NCBI GenBank assembly: GCA_033060915.1
Contig: CM065398.1
Coordinates: forward strand, 2,192,001-2,256,000
Length of the DNA: 64,000 bases
DNA from: Euryodendron excelsum
Lineage: Eukaryota > Streptophyta > Magnoliopsida > Ericales > Pentaphylacaceae
Direction of reading: 5' to 3'
Shown: one piece after another, positions 25,276-38,289 of the stretch
Numbering within the stretch: the first letter of the stretch is position 1
Layout: the number at the start of each line of letters is the position of its first letter
Position numbers and translations under genes: made by a program
The notes under the pieces: generated by a model
The model's database searches: none
What the model was told of the DNA's origin: nothing
What the model saw: the letters and a program-made list of their open reading frames with translations, nothing else

Positions 25276-28200
25276 AGATGGCTTCAAGATTTTAACTTTA
25301 AAGACTCCTTTCAAGCCATACCTCGTATCAAATGGTTTTCATAGCATGTTTCTAAAAGTCAAATTCCATCTCTCTTGAGTTTCGAAACCAACTTCAAAGC
25401 CTTTTCAAATATTACCATACCCCTTTTTCAAATGGTTTCAAAAGCACTCTACAAGTTTGTCTTAACTCTCAAATGGCTAGACACTTACCACTTTTAAAAA
25501 CTATTTTTAAAATAATTTCAAAAACTCACAACCCTAAGGGGATCTTAGCTCTTCCACAGTAAGGTTCCCAAAGGAAAGTGTCCTATCTAATGTAACCTTC
25601 CTAGGTCCATGATAGGGTTCCATAACTCTAAATCTTTTCAAAATCTTTTTCAAAACTTAGAACCCTAAGGTGATTCTAATCCTTTCATGGTTAGCGTTGC
25701 CTAAGGAAAGTGATACATTAAATGAAACCTATATGGTTCATTTTAGGGTTCTTAAACTCTAAACATTTTTCAAAACCAATTTACAAACATCATTGAAGCA
25801 ACCCTAGGCATCCGATGGTTAGGATTGTCCTAGTTAAAGTGAGATATTCAGATAAGGGTTCTAATACCCTAAAGTATCCGAAACCTACAGGAAATTTCTA
25901 GCTTCTTTTTTCTAAAAAGTTCTCCAAAACTCATAGCCTTAAAGAAGCTTAGTTCTCAATTAACTAATCTTTAAAAGGCAATGAAACATTAACATACCTT
26001 TCTTAAGGTGTTTAAAAAACTGTTTTTAAAAACCTTTTCAAGACAAGTTCATAGGAGCTTTTACAAACCCAAATCCCACTTTCAAATCCCTAATCAAGTT
26101 TTCAAAATTTTTCAAAAATCTCTTGAGTTATGTTCAAAAATATTTCGAAATACCTCAAACATCCAAGTTCTATTTCAAAATCACTCTAACATCCAATTTA
26201 AAATCAAAACTCTCTCGATTTATTTCCAAATTTCGAGTAAAAAACTCTTAAGTTCTCTTTTTCAAAACAAAACCTCAATAAGTCTTCAAAACTTTTCAAA
26301 GGCCCCAATGTGCCTATTTTCAATCGAACCCTGAGTTCGAACTACGACTAACCTAATTCTCACCAAATGAGATACGTAGGTGTCGCGCCCCGATTTTTTG
26401 CACCATCGAGATAATATGTGGAAACACACGATACTCTCTCGTTAGAATTCACCCTCCTAGAAGAACAAGCACGACTAGGTTTGAATTGAAAATTGATTTA
26501 AATAAGGGCTTTTAGAAAAATGTTTGGAGTTGCCACCTAACTTTTTTAAGGTAAGTTAGGTCACCTAAAACTAAGTGCAATTCGAAGATTAAACTAAAGA
26601 TTTTTTAAAAGATTTTGGAAAGCTTCCTCAAGAGAGGGTTTTGTGGAGAAAACGGGTTGTTTGGTAACCTTTGGAAAGATTTAAGCCATTTTTGAAAATA
26701 ACTCCATTTTAGTCTTTTGAAAATAATGGTTCTAGGTTCAAAGGTTGGTTACGTATAGGGAAGATGCACTAGGCTATAACCTTATCCCGCTGTTATGGTA
26801 CCTTCATGTTTTTTCACCCTAAGTTCACTCATTTATAATATTTGATTATCCAATGTCCAAATATATCCACTTTGGAAAGAATTTTAGAAGACAAATTTGA
26901 GTCATCACTTTAAAGATGATATGATACATGGTATACAAGTGCATGAAAAAAGATTGATTTTGAAACAAAGAATTGAAATTTTAAAAAAAGGTGCTAACCG
27001 CACCCATGAGGGTTGCCTACGTATCCCTTTGTTAAAAATTAGGTCAGTCGTAGTTCGGACTCGATGTCTGATTGAAAATAAACACTTTGGAGTCTTGTTT
27101 GATTTGGTAAGACACTTTAGGGCCTTTAAAAAGTTTGACTTGAAAAGGATTTGATTTGAATTTTGATTGGAAGATTGGAAATTGAACTTTGATTTAAAAT
27201 TGACTTTTATTTGAAATTGAACTTCGAAGTAGAACTTGAACTTATTTTTGAAAGATTGAATTGAATTTTGAAATCATCTTGACTTGAATTGAAGCTTGAA
27301 AACCATCTTGGTTTTAGACTTGAGCTTTAGAAAAGAGTTAAAGCTTCCTAACTTAGGGTTAAAGTTAAACTTAGGGCTTTGGCCTCCTAGGGTTGAAACA
27401 TACACTTGAATTGAAGAGTTTGATTTTGGACTTGAAAAGTTTGATTTTAAAAGCTTGATTTTTGGAAAGTGTCGAATTAGAAAAGTTTCATTTTAGGTAA
27501 GTTCCAAACTAGGAAATTTTTGAATTAAGAAAATTTCGATTTAGGAAAGTTATATTTTAGGAAAGACTTGGTTGGAACACTCGATTTTGGAAAAGGCTTG
27601 AATTAAGAAAGGTCTAAATTTGGAAAGGTTCAATTTAAGAAACATTGAATTTCGAAAGTTAAGTGTGAAAAGATTTTACCAAGGTTTGAGGAAACTAGGG
27701 ATTTAAGCAATCCTAAGACCTAAGATTTATACAATGCACTTGAATTGAAAATATTGAATTTCCATTGAAAAATGTAAGTTTTGTTTTTGGAAGGTTTTGA
27801 AATTAAGAAATATTTAGAATTAGGAAGATTTGAAATTAGAAAGGATTTGAAATTAGGAAAGATTTGATTTCTATTTCATAAAATAGAAAAATGAATTTTA
27901 TTTCCCAAAATAGGTGATTTGATTTGGTTTTCAATTTGAAAAAGATTTGATTTGACTTGAAATTGAAAAGCTTTAGTTTTGGAAATCTATCATTTTATGT
28001 GATTCAAGAATTAGGAAATCTATCATTTTATGTAGAAAATAGTTTTGGAAACTTATGATTCAATGTAGATAGAAAACTATGATTTTATGTGAGAAAACTA
28101 GGGTTTCCTAAACGTGGACTCTAGGGCTTTGACTTGGATTTGAAGACAAAGAGTTTTTGGATAGTAAATATTTGAGAAGAAATGTAGGAAGTGAATTTGC

Positions 28201-29154
28201 AAAACAATTTTAGAAAGGTATGAATATAGACTTTTGATAGTCTCTTAAATATCTCAGTTTCCTAAAATGATTCTAATCATGAGAAGACTAGAACCACTTT
28301 AGGGTTGTGATTTTGATAACAACTAGGGTTTGAAACCCTAATATGGACTTTGATGGTCTCTTTAAATGTGACACTTTTCTAAAACAACCATAACTATGGA
28401 ATGGCTATAATCATCTTAGGGTTGTGGTTTTGAAAACAACTTTAAAGACTTGAACTCAAATTTGGACCTTGATGGTCATATTAAATATAACACTTGTCTA
28501 AAACAACTTTAACCATAGAATGGTTACAATCATCTTAGGGTTGTGGTTTTGAAAACAACTTTGAAGAAAAAAAGATTTTGAATTCAAGTTTTGAAAGTAA
28601 CTTTTAATGCAAGTTTGAAAATACTTTTGAATGCATGATTATGATAGCAACAACACAATAGGAACATGAACATACAAGGCTAGGCTTTGCCATATAACCA
28701 AGGGGGCCAGACCCACACCGTCTTAGGTAGAACTCAAAGAAAATCCCTGACATAGTGATTCTCTCCAAGGCCTTCCTAGGTATGAATCGGGAGATCCCTT
28801 ATTTCAAGCATGCAAGAAGAAAGGGTAGAAGATAGGGATTAAAATAGAAGAAAACTCAAGTAGGTTAGAAGAGAGAAGGGGGATTGCACAATTTAAATAG
28901 AAACCTACCTTGACTTCTCTTTGCTTTGATGCTTTGATGGTGGACTTTGCTTAGACTTTGAGAACTTTGAATGTGCAGCACTTAATCTTCAATGGATGCG
29001 TGGAGGCATGGATTTGAGTGTATAGATTGTATAGAGGCTAGGGTTTGAGGGGACTTGAGAGGATTAGGGTTTTAAGGGGATTTAAGCTCTGTTTTCAAAG
29101 AGGCAGACTTCCTAGAGTGATTTTACAGACCCAGAATACGCAGGGGGTGGCCTA

Positions 29155-29162
29155 TATTTATA
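29155..29162 (-). promoter_or_regulatory. LTR N3 TATA box
   Basis: TATAAATA on the minus strand at the equivalent position of LTR N3. Confidence 0.65.
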
Positions 29163-29439
29163 GACAGCCAAAGTTGACTCTGGTGTCTGTTGTAGTAGCG
29201 CCAGGCCAAAATTTGGATCGACTCCAGCTTTTCAAGAAATTATCTAAGGCAGCAAGAAACAAATTTTTTGACCCTTGGGATGCAAGACAGAAGATTTAAG
29301 CACTTGTCCTAATGACTACCATGCAATTTTTGGTTTGACTTCACTAGAAATTACTACAAAAAATCTGAGAATGATTCGGAAGGTCGGGGATGGATGAAAA
29401 CCCCTAAAAGAGTATCCCGGAGGTATCTAGGTTGATAAT

Positions 29440-29975
29440 CAGAGCCGATGTGGTCAAAAAGAGTGATCAATCCTCCGGGGGCAAAATGGTCATTTGAATA
29501 GTGAAACACCGAAACTGGTTCGGAGTCGACTGGGATAGGATTTGAAGGTTAGAAATACTATCAAGAGTGCTCTGAAATATTGTCGGTTTAATATCCAAAG
29601 CCAATATGGTTGAAAAATGCGACCGGCCCCTTAGGTGCAAAACGGTCATTTTACACACGGTTTGCTGATGGATTTAGAATGGTCCGGAAAGGTACTAGAA
29701 GGTTGAGAATACTATTAGAAGTATCCTTAGAAGGTAACCGGTTTGATACCCAAAGCCAATATAGTTCTGGGAGGCAATTGGGTGCCTAATGGCAAAATGG
29801 TTATTTTGACCAGATGGTCTCAGAATTAATCCAGAACCAACTAGAAGGCATTTGAATGTGCCGGATTGTCTTTGGGGCAATCTTAGAAGGGTGGACTTAC
29901 CAATCTAAGTACTTAGATACTTTCTCGATAAGCGCGCTGGTAGGGCCCAAGGGGCAGTTTGGTCATTTTTTACCG
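29440..29975 (-). repeat. ~155-170-bp U3 subrepeats of N3
   Basis: GGCAAAATGGTCATTT-like cores recur at about 29480, 29635, 29790 and 29950, with 'gtttgatacccaaagccaatat' between them. Reverse orientation copies of the N1/N2 units. Confidence 0.7.
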
Positions 29976-32781
29976 AAGTGAACTAGTAGGCACTGGTGTT
30001 GACTTGGGTTTTGAGTGTTTCCATCACTCTAACAGTATGTGATGAGTTGGTTTCCAAAGTTATTTCGTTCTTAGGCGTATTCGATCCCGTTACATAGGGG
30101 GTTTGTTGGCATTCCCGATGTCGACCTATTTATAAGTGTTTTCGCCACTCTGACGGTTATGATGTTTGTTAGTGTTTCCATCACTCTAACGGCGTGTATT
30201 CATTCCGGAGACTTCTTGATCTTAGGAAGTTGCTGGATGGACTTATCGCCTCGGGGCCTTAGGTATTTTCTAAATTGACGTGCCGAATAAAGGACATTCT
30301 ATATTGACGGGCTAACAGGTGCTAGAAGTGAATCGCTCTACCATCTCGGAGACTTGGGTTCCGTCCCGATTGACGGGTGTGAAAGGACTTATCATTCTGA
30401 GGAGTTTTGTGCTTTCTTGATAAATGTGCCATGCTGGATGGACTTATAGTCTGAGGGATCAAATTTCTTGAAAAACGTGTCGAATTGAGTTTCAGTAGTC
30501 TAAATTGGAATTAAAACTGGAATTGAGTTTGAAATACGAACTTTCCATCTTTAAGAAGATGTGCCAACTGGAATTGGACCGAGTAATACTCTAAGGGTAT
30601 TTTTGGTCATTTTGCTTCTATTAGACTCGGCGGGCCCGCAAAGCGATTGATTAACTGGATCGAGTCTGGACGCTGGTTTGAGCTTGAATGTTCTATGTCA
30701 TTTTTTAATGTAAATCGGGTCGGGCCGAAGATTACTAAGTGAGCAAAAATGGGCTGCTTACAGTAGGCAACCTTCAAATAGGTACGGTAATAACTGTCAT
30801 TTCAATTCAAATTACTCTTCTCAAAATTCTTTCCAACCCAAATTTGCATTGCAAAGCTCTTTTCTAAAAAATCTTAACTCTCTTCCCAACTCTTTTCAAA
30901 CTTGCATCATATATCATTCATCCTAAAACGTGGTGATGAACTCTTTTTCTGAACATCTTTTAAAGTGGATATAATTGGACATTTATGAACCGGAAATTCA
31001 AGTGAGTGAACTTAAGGTAAATAGACATGTAGGTACCGAAAGGGCGAGGTAGGGTGATGATCTTAGGATATTTTCCCTACATGTAATCAATCTCCGGACT
31101 ATAAATCTCTATTCAAAAACCAAAACCGGAGTCATTTTTCAAAAGGGCTTAAAACATTTTTAAAGGTTGCTAAACAACTTTATTTTTCAAAACACATATC
31201 AAGAGGACATTTCCAAATCGTTTTAAAAATCTTAAGTTTGATCTTCAAATTCCACTTAGTTTTAGGTGACTTAGCACATCTTTAATTGTGTTAGGTAGCG
31301 ACTCCAAAAAAATTTTAAAAAGCCCTTAATCAAATCAAGTTTGCAAGTTCAAACTCCTGTTGCACTTATCCTTCTAAAAGAATAAGTTCTAACATAGAGA
31401 GTACCGTGCTTTTCCGAGCCAAGAGAGCTTACATAGGGTTTTAAAAGGTAATTTTAAACTATATTTTGAACCTAATGGTTTTGAAAAGGTTGGGAAAGAT
31501 AGTTTTATACATATAACTTTGAAATGGTATTTTGAAAACCATGATTTCATATAAAAATTTTATTATTTTATATGAAAAATTTTATAATTTATGTAAAAAT
31601 AAACTTGGAAGAATGTTTAGAAAAGTATCATTTTATGTAGAAAAGTTATCATTTCATGTAAAATCTTTTAGAAAACCACTTCAAAAGAGTTGTGAATTTT
31701 GAAAACCATTTTATTAAAAGCACTCAAGCGTTCATATGATTCATATTTGAAAATCACTCAAGAGAAGGTTTCATTGGGACCATTCTAATCTCTAACTTAA
31801 GAGAGTAAAATTTTGAAAATCAATGTAAAATAGATAGTTTTGAAGACCATTTTGATGAAAATTCAAAATAGTATAGATTTTGAAAACCTCTTTTAGAAAA
31901 GGTTACTTTTAGAAAACCACTTTTAGGGCATAAAAACTACTCTAGTGAGCAATGGTTCATATGAATGATCTAGTGGAAATCACTCAAGAGAAAGCTTTAT
32001 TGCGACCATTAGAACCTCAAAACTCAAGAAAGCAAAATCATTGAAAACCTCCTCAAGGGAGGATTGTTTTGAAGGCTTTGAAAAACTCTTTTACAAAGGG
32101 TGATTTTGAACGCCATTTTTATGCAAGCTTAAGAGAACAAAATGCAATGATGCAAAATGGAGATTAGGGGTTTTAGGATGGCTTTCTAAGGCATGAAAAA
32201 CTAAGGTTCTTGGTTTAACTTTTAAGAAACTCTATTTTTAAGAACTTTAGAGACACTTTTTGAAAACCATTTGAACATGAACTTTGAAGAACACTTGAAG
32301 GTAGAATCAATGGTAGTTTGAAAAAAGTTTGAAACACAAAAAAAAAAGCCATTGCAAGTATAGCATGAGCATTATAACAACTAGGGTGCAAGGGTCATGA
32401 ACATACAAGCTTTAGGCCACACCAATGGTCATACTATTTTAAATTAGGCTCATGAGAGGTACCCCAACTAATAGTGCTCATAAGATTTCATCTAAGCATG
32501 TCCATAGAGTGCACTTGTTTCAAGCACATAAGAAGAAAAGGTAGAAGATGGGGTTTAAAATGGAAGTATAACTCTAGTGAGCTAGGAGGGAGAAGAGAAG
32601 GAGTGGGGATAACATAAGCTTAAATAGAGATTTACCTTTGGCCTTTAAACCTTGAAAAGGCATGAAGCTTGCCTTGAAATCTTAAAAGACTTGAGATTTT
32701 TGGAATTTTAAAGGTTTTAGAGCTATTTTGGCAGAGTTTCCTCACTGTTTTCGCCTCTTAAATGAGCTGGAGGTGGCCCAG

Positions 32782-32789
32782 TATTTATA
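32782..32789 (-). promoter_or_regulatory. LTR F2 TATA box
   Basis: TATAAATA on the minus strand. The equivalent region of F1 is deleted. Confidence 0.65.
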
Positions 32790-33649
32790 GTCAAAAAAAT
32801 CCTCCAAATGGCGTAGTCCTACATGCTCCAAGGCCCATCCTCTCACAAGATACCACGTGTCATCCTTGTACTACCCTAACTGAGACTGTAAGGCAAGTTT
32901 TGTCCAATCTGATTAAGATTTGGGTGCATATAGTAGACATTCCACCGTCGGGACCTTTTATCTAACTTTGCCTTGATATTCATGTCATCTAAAAAAATCG
33001 ATTACGTTCTCGATGCTCCTTTAGAATTTCTCTTGAACTTAGTGCCCTCGGGGAGCCTTGGATGATTCCGGATGATAGAGATATCACTTCAGAAAATGTG
33101 CTTAAAAATAAGCTTTTGAGAGTGTCTGTGAGACGCTCCACCGATTTTCCAAAGTAGCCGTTTTTGTACCACGTGATCATGGGCTTTAAGAAGCAATCTT
33201 CTCGATCTAACCGTACTAATAAGAAGTCCTCCAGGAAGGCTTCAGGGAATTCCCTGATTTACGCATTTCTCACATCATTTGACAATGCATTTTTATCGAG
33301 GAATCAACATTTAAAATATGAGACGGGAGGTGTACTTTTATTTTTTCTAACTGTCAAAAAAGTACCCTTTTTTGATCTGTTCAATCATGACCTCCGAGAG
33401 ATGTTATTGACCATCGGATCGCACCGATGGAAAGCCTATCACTCAGGCTTCTTGGAATTCCCTAATTTGTGCATTTTAACCACTGTTTGATAGTGCGTTT
33501 TAGCTAGGAAAGTGAAGAAAAAGTTAATTTTGGTGGAGTGTTTGTGATACGCTCCGTGAAGCTTTTATTGACTTAAAGCGTGTTTCGAGTCAAGGGACTC
33601 ACTTAGAATTGGACAGGGATCTTCTTTGGAGTATCCTGGTGGATGCCAG

Positions 33650-34195
33650 TTTGATTCCCGGGACTGGTGTGGTCGGAAAGGGTGCTTGGTCACCAGGGAC
33701 AAAACGATCATTTTGATCAAAATTTTCTAGAATGAGGCTGGAATGGACTTTATATGCACACAAGAGTGTGTTTAACTACTTAGAGGTAGTTTAATGTGGC
33801 CTTACTACTTTAGGGTACTTGTATTTCCTGATGAGCACATAGGGGTTGCCTAGGGGCAAAATGGTCATTTTAATCGAAGTTGATCGAAATGAGACCGGAA
33901 TTGGTTAGAATAATATATTGAACATGCCGGACTGTTTAGAAACAGTTTTAGAAAGGTAGACTTACCATCTTGAGGACTTAGTACTTTCTTGAAAAGCGTG
34001 TCAGTCTATCTAGGGGCAAAATAGTCATTTTGACCAGAGTTCACTGAAATGATACTGAGTTAGTTTGAATGACATATTGAACATACTGGGCTGTCTAGGG
34101 ACAGTTCTAGGAGGGTGGACCTACCGTCTTGAGGACTTAATACTTTCTCGAAAGACGCGCTAGTCTACCTAAGAGTAGAATGGTCATTTTTCAAC
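33650..34195 (-). repeat. ~155-bp U3 subrepeats of F2
   Basis: GGGGCAAAATGGTCATTTT-like cores at about 33700, 33855, 34015 and 34172, the last diverged. Confidence 0.7.
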
Positions 34196-34809
34196 ATATC
34201 GAGCTAGCAGGCACTAGTGTTGACCTAGGTTTACGAGCATTTTCGTCACTCCAACGGTTGTGATGAGTTGGTTTCCTAAGGTCTCCCTTTTTTTTTAAAA
34301 ACGTGCCATGACCAAGGGGCATTTTTGGTCCCATCACATTGGGTTGTTTGCAGCGTGCCCGTATCAACTTGTTTATGAATGTCTTCTCGCCACTCCGACG
34401 GCTTAATAGTTTGTGAGTGTTTCTGTCACTCCAATGGTTTTGAAATTGGTTTAGGAGAGTCCTGATCTCGAGAAGCTGCCTGATGCTAAGGGGCATAATG
34501 GACATTCTACATTAGCAAGTTAGCAGGTGCCGAAAATGAACTGCTTAAGGTTTACGAGTGTTTCCATCACTCTGAAGGTGTTGGCAATTGGTTTCTAAAA
34601 CCGTTTGGTATTAGAAAGTTGCCTAGAAAGCCTATGAGCATTTGGTCATTTTGGCTTCAATGGGGCCCTCAAGACCCAAAAGCGACCGATTTGACTTGAC
34701 TTAAGTTTTGAAAAGCTGGTTTGAGCTTGACAATATTGTGACGTTTTACTGGAGGATTGATTTGGACTGGAGATTGCCAAGTAGGCAAAAAAAAGATGCT
34801 TACAATACC

Positions 34810-35255
34810 TATTGTATAAACATCATTTATTCTACTTGAATGAGTTTGTAAATCTATGAGTTTGAGTGTTTTTCAAAAAAACATTTTTAAGTTTGAGTGA
34901 AGTTTGGATAAAATCACTCAGAACTTAAGAGTTTGGGTTAAACTTTTGAATAAGTGAGTTGGGCACTTGAGCAACTAACAACAATTATGTAAAGGACTTT
35001 TTACATAATGGATAAGACTTTCAAAGGGATCTTGGAAGAGAGGACGTAAGTCACACATAGTGACTGAACCTCTGTAAATCGTTGTCTTTCTCTTACTCTG
35101 TTTTCATTTCTTGCATCATATTACTTTGATTGCATTACTCATACTTTAATTAGTTATTGTTCCATTGCTTCTGTGATTTTATATTACATTAGTTGTAATT
35201 ATTTTTAAGAAACCCAATTCACCCCTCGTTCAGTTGCATATTCAGACCAACTATG
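34810..35255 (+). mobile_element. Right part of the outer LTR-like element
   Basis: Continues 11080-12024 after excision of F. Contains 'gttgtctttctcttactctgttttcatttcttgca' and 'aaacccaattcacccctcgtt', resembling the downstream end of plant Copia LTRs. The end point is approximate. Confidence 0.4.
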
Positions 35256-36740
35256 TAGGCTTCACTTAATATACCTAGGTAACAAAATTAGCATGGTTAA
35301 ATGATATGATACTAAATTTTTTAGTAATGAATTTCTTTCCAAAGAAAATATTGCTAAGATTAATTGAATACCTTGATCAAGGGAATTTCTCATCAAGGAG
35401 TTGAAATTATGATATTTGGATTTATGATCACTTGGAAGTATGTTTGATTATTACTAATTTGATTAGTCTATTGCAAACATACACAATATTAGATCGCATG
35501 CAAAATAAATAAAGCAATCACACCAGACGAACACCCAATTTTTATGTGAAAAATCCCAATAGAATGAAAATCACGGGATTAAGAAACCCATTCCAATTTC
35601 TTAGCACCATTAATCAATAAACAGTTCAAAAGGACAACGAACAATCGTTCCAATTTGAAAACCACAAATTCAGGTTGACTAGTGATTGCTCGGGCTCCAC
35701 GATTCACCGTTCTTTCATGCTTGGACCATGGTGAGCCCCACGTTATGAAAACTAATGTCTTGGAACACTATTGAGACAAAACTCCACATAGACTAGAAAC
35801 TAATTATTTTGCTTCAAAGATCCTTCTTTGCATGAACAATTAGCTCTCTCAAAATATCAATAACTCTCTGAATGTACTGTTGTCTTCTAACGTTCAAAGA
35901 GGTATTCAGGCTATCACTTGGCTATCCTTTAGCTTCATATTTATAGTAGAGCAGACTTTGGGCAACCCTAAACTTCTATATCAGTCTAAACCCCTCCAAA
36001 AATAGGTTTTTTGAGTTTCTAGACTTATAAAGTCGGCCAAACTTTGTCTCGGCAAAGAAGTTTGAATTTTTGCCCCACCGAGTAGCTAACGAGCTATGTT
36101 GTTAGGAGCTCACCTTAGCAGGAAGACAACAATAAGGCAACGAGGTACACTAAAATTCTGAAAATGTCTTAGTCACGTACATTTCAAAAGGTGATATGAA
36201 ATTAATATATTATGTATCCGAAATGGAGATTTGAATGCTAAGTTAAGACTTTTCAAAGTTCAGCTCTGTTTGTTTTAGAGGTTTATACTGAAGTTTCCGC
36301 AACTTGTACTCTAACTTTTAATTGACTTAATCACATACTCAGGAGCCAATTAGAACTCAAAATTGAATTTCAATCAAAATACTTTTATCCATAGAATTTG
36401 TCATCATACTCAAAGTCCTAACGTAAAAAATTATCAGCAGTAAGTCTGGTTAAAGGTACGTGAAGATAGGTTGGCCATAGCAGGGCAATCAAACCCAAGC
36501 CACAGCCTTGTAAATGGCAACTTCATGGCTTGTTTCTCGTCATTGAAGCTCATACACAAGTTGTTCATATAACAACATATTTACATATTGAGTAATGCTA
36601 TACAATCAGAGAAAAGTTATTCATAGACTGAAATTAGGCTTTCATTTTTAAACAAAAGAACCATAAAAATAACTCTTAATTGAAAAATACAATCGTAACA
36701 TCATTCTGAATAAATTTTCTATATAACTTTTTTCACTGAT
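35256..36740. other. Noncoding repeat-like sequence, no gene recognised
   Basis: AT-rich; no frame with a recognisable domain. It may contain the lost leader/gag side of the Tat-type element that begins to be recognisable at 36754, but nothing supports gag. Confidence 0.5.
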
Positions 36741-36753
36741 AGACACAAACTTA

Positions 36754-37000
36754 GTGCTATATGTTAAGAGAATTCTAATCGATCAAGAAAGCTCGCCTGA
36801 GGTCATGTATTATGACCTCTTCAAGAAATTAAAGTTAAAAGATTCTGACTTACAACCATCTCTTAACCCCCCGATCAGCTTTAGTTCAAACCCAGTATGG
36901 CTGTTGGGAAAGGTTACGATACCTGTAGCCCCATGAGGAATTACACTCCAAACGGAGTTCCTAAGTGTTGATGTGTCTTCCCCTTACAATGCAATAATAG
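36754..37000 (+). pseudogene. Tat-type aspartic protease fragment
   Basis: Reads VKRILIDQESSPEVMYYDLF, where the family normally has a D-x-G-S-S active-site loop; the glycine is replaced by E here. Followed by in-frame stops (36934, about 37001). Confidence 0.65.
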
Positions 37001-37440
37001 GTTAGACATGGTTACACCTTATGAAGGCTATACCATCCACCTACCACCAACTAATCCACTTCCCAACCCCTGAAGGAGTTAGGGAGACAAGAGGAGATCA
37101 GGTGGCAACGAAGTAGTGTTTCCTAGCCGCTTGTGCCACCAAAGAAAAATTAGGAAAGATCCAAATGATGGAGCTCCATGAGGAGACACCCACTATTGAT
37201 GATGTCGTACAAACACCTGAGAGGAAGGCAGTAAAAAAATTAAAAAGGGTAGAGATAGATCGGCATGACAAGGGGAAGTACTTTGTGATCGGCACATCCC
37301 TGTCCAAAAATGAAAAAAAATTACTGATTGAATTACTAACACTCTACATCAAAATCTTTGCTTGGACCCATTATGATATAGTGGGAATTAACCTAAAGGT
37401 AGCCTGCCACAGACTTAACATTGATTCACAGTGCTAACCT

Positions 37441-37930
37441 GTGGTTCAGAAAGGAAGGAAGGCAGCTATACAGCATGTGGATGAGGTAATTGAGGAGGTC
37501 GAAAGGCTCCTTGAAGCGGGGGTAATTATAGAAGTCTTCTACCCCCGATGGCTATCCAACACAGTTGTGGTGAAAAAGAAGAACGATAAATGGAGGGTAT
37601 GTGTGGACTTCACCGATTTGAACAAGGCATGCCTTAAGGACCCTTTCCCTTTACCAAAGATTGACCAACTCGCGGATGCAACAGCTGGATATGAAAGAAT
37701 AAGCTTTCTCGATGCCTATCGTGGGTACCATCAAATACCACTTCATGAGGATAATCAAGAGAAGACTGCTTTCATTACCTCGAGGGATTTTTTGCTATAA
37801 AGTCATGCTCTTTGGGCTAAAGAACGCTAGTGCTACCTATTAAAGATTAGTCACAAAATGTTCAAAGAGCATATCGACAGTATAGTTAAAGTATACATTG
37901 ATCATATGGTGGTCAAAGCAAGGTCAGCAG
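37441..37930 (+). pseudogene. Tat-type reverse transcriptase
   Basis: An open stretch to 37800 contains KWRVCVDFTDLNKAC and PFPLPKIDQLADATAG, typical Ty3/gypsy RT blocks, then SFLDAYRGYHQIPLHEDNQEKTAF. The catalytic YxDD appears near 37893 as YIDH, so the second aspartate is lost (GAT to CAT). A stop at 37798 and frameshifts follow. Confidence 0.85.
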
Positions 37931-38289
37931 GGTCCACCTTGGCAACTTAAAAGGATTGTTTAACATCCTGAAGAAGTACAAGACAAGGCTTAATGCCTCC
38001 AAATGCGTGTTCAGGGTAAGTTCGAAAAAATTCTTGGGAATCTTGATAACGCATCGAGGAATTGAGTCATACCTGCAGCAAATCAGTGCAATCAAGAACC
38101 TCGAGGCCCTGAAAAACGTTAAAGAAATTCAAAAGTTAACTAGGATGATAACGACTCTTAACAAGTTCATCAACTGATCTTTAGATAAATGCCAACCATT
38201 CTTCCAACTCCTAAAGAAGCAAGAACAATTTTACTGGGGATCAGAGTGTGATCAAGCCCTTGCCAATCTAAAGAATTATCTAGCCCAGC

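Larger units (their letters stand above)
26381..30762 (-). mobile_element. N3: solo giant LTR in N2 (TSD GTAGG)
   Basis: Begins TGTCGCGCCCCGATTTTTTG and ends GGGCTGCTTACA; GTAGG at 26376-26380 and 30763-30767. 4,382 bp, reverse orientation relative to N2. TATAAATA (complement of 29155-29162) and four U3 subrepeats at about 29460-29960 fix the sense strand as minus. It is the deepest insertion in this arm of the stack and noncoding throughout. Confidence 0.82.
22587..31433 (+). mobile_element. N2: solo giant LTR in F2, interrupted by N3 (TSD TAGGG)
   Basis: Begins TGTAAACACCCCATTTTTCTC and ends GAGAGCTTACA. TAGGG flanks both ends (22582-22586 and 31434-31438). Removing N3 and one GTAGG leaves about 4.46 kb. 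TATAAATA lies at 23791-23798, U3 repeats at about 23275 and 23432, and a possible splice donor AAG|GTAGGG at 24051-24059. Noncoding. Confidence 0.8.
15154..34804 (-). mobile_element. F2: full giant LTR interrupted by N1 and N2
   Basis: Starts TGTCACGCC and ends GATGCTTACA, followed by ATACC at 34805-34809, which matches ATACC before F1. Removing N1 (15612-21028) and N2 (22587-31433) with one duplication each leaves about 5.38 kb. Segments: 15154-15611, 21034-22586 and 31439-34804, with continuity across both gaps confirmed against F1. Transcription sense is minus: a TATAAATA box lies at 32782-32789 and ~155-bp U3 repeats lie to its right. No gag-pol is present. Confidence 0.8.

Noticed and set aside
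12025..34804. Dozens of 60-100-codon frames rich in K, F, N, S, L
   Set aside because: They do not persist between homologous LTR copies and have no domains; shadows of A/T-rich repeats.
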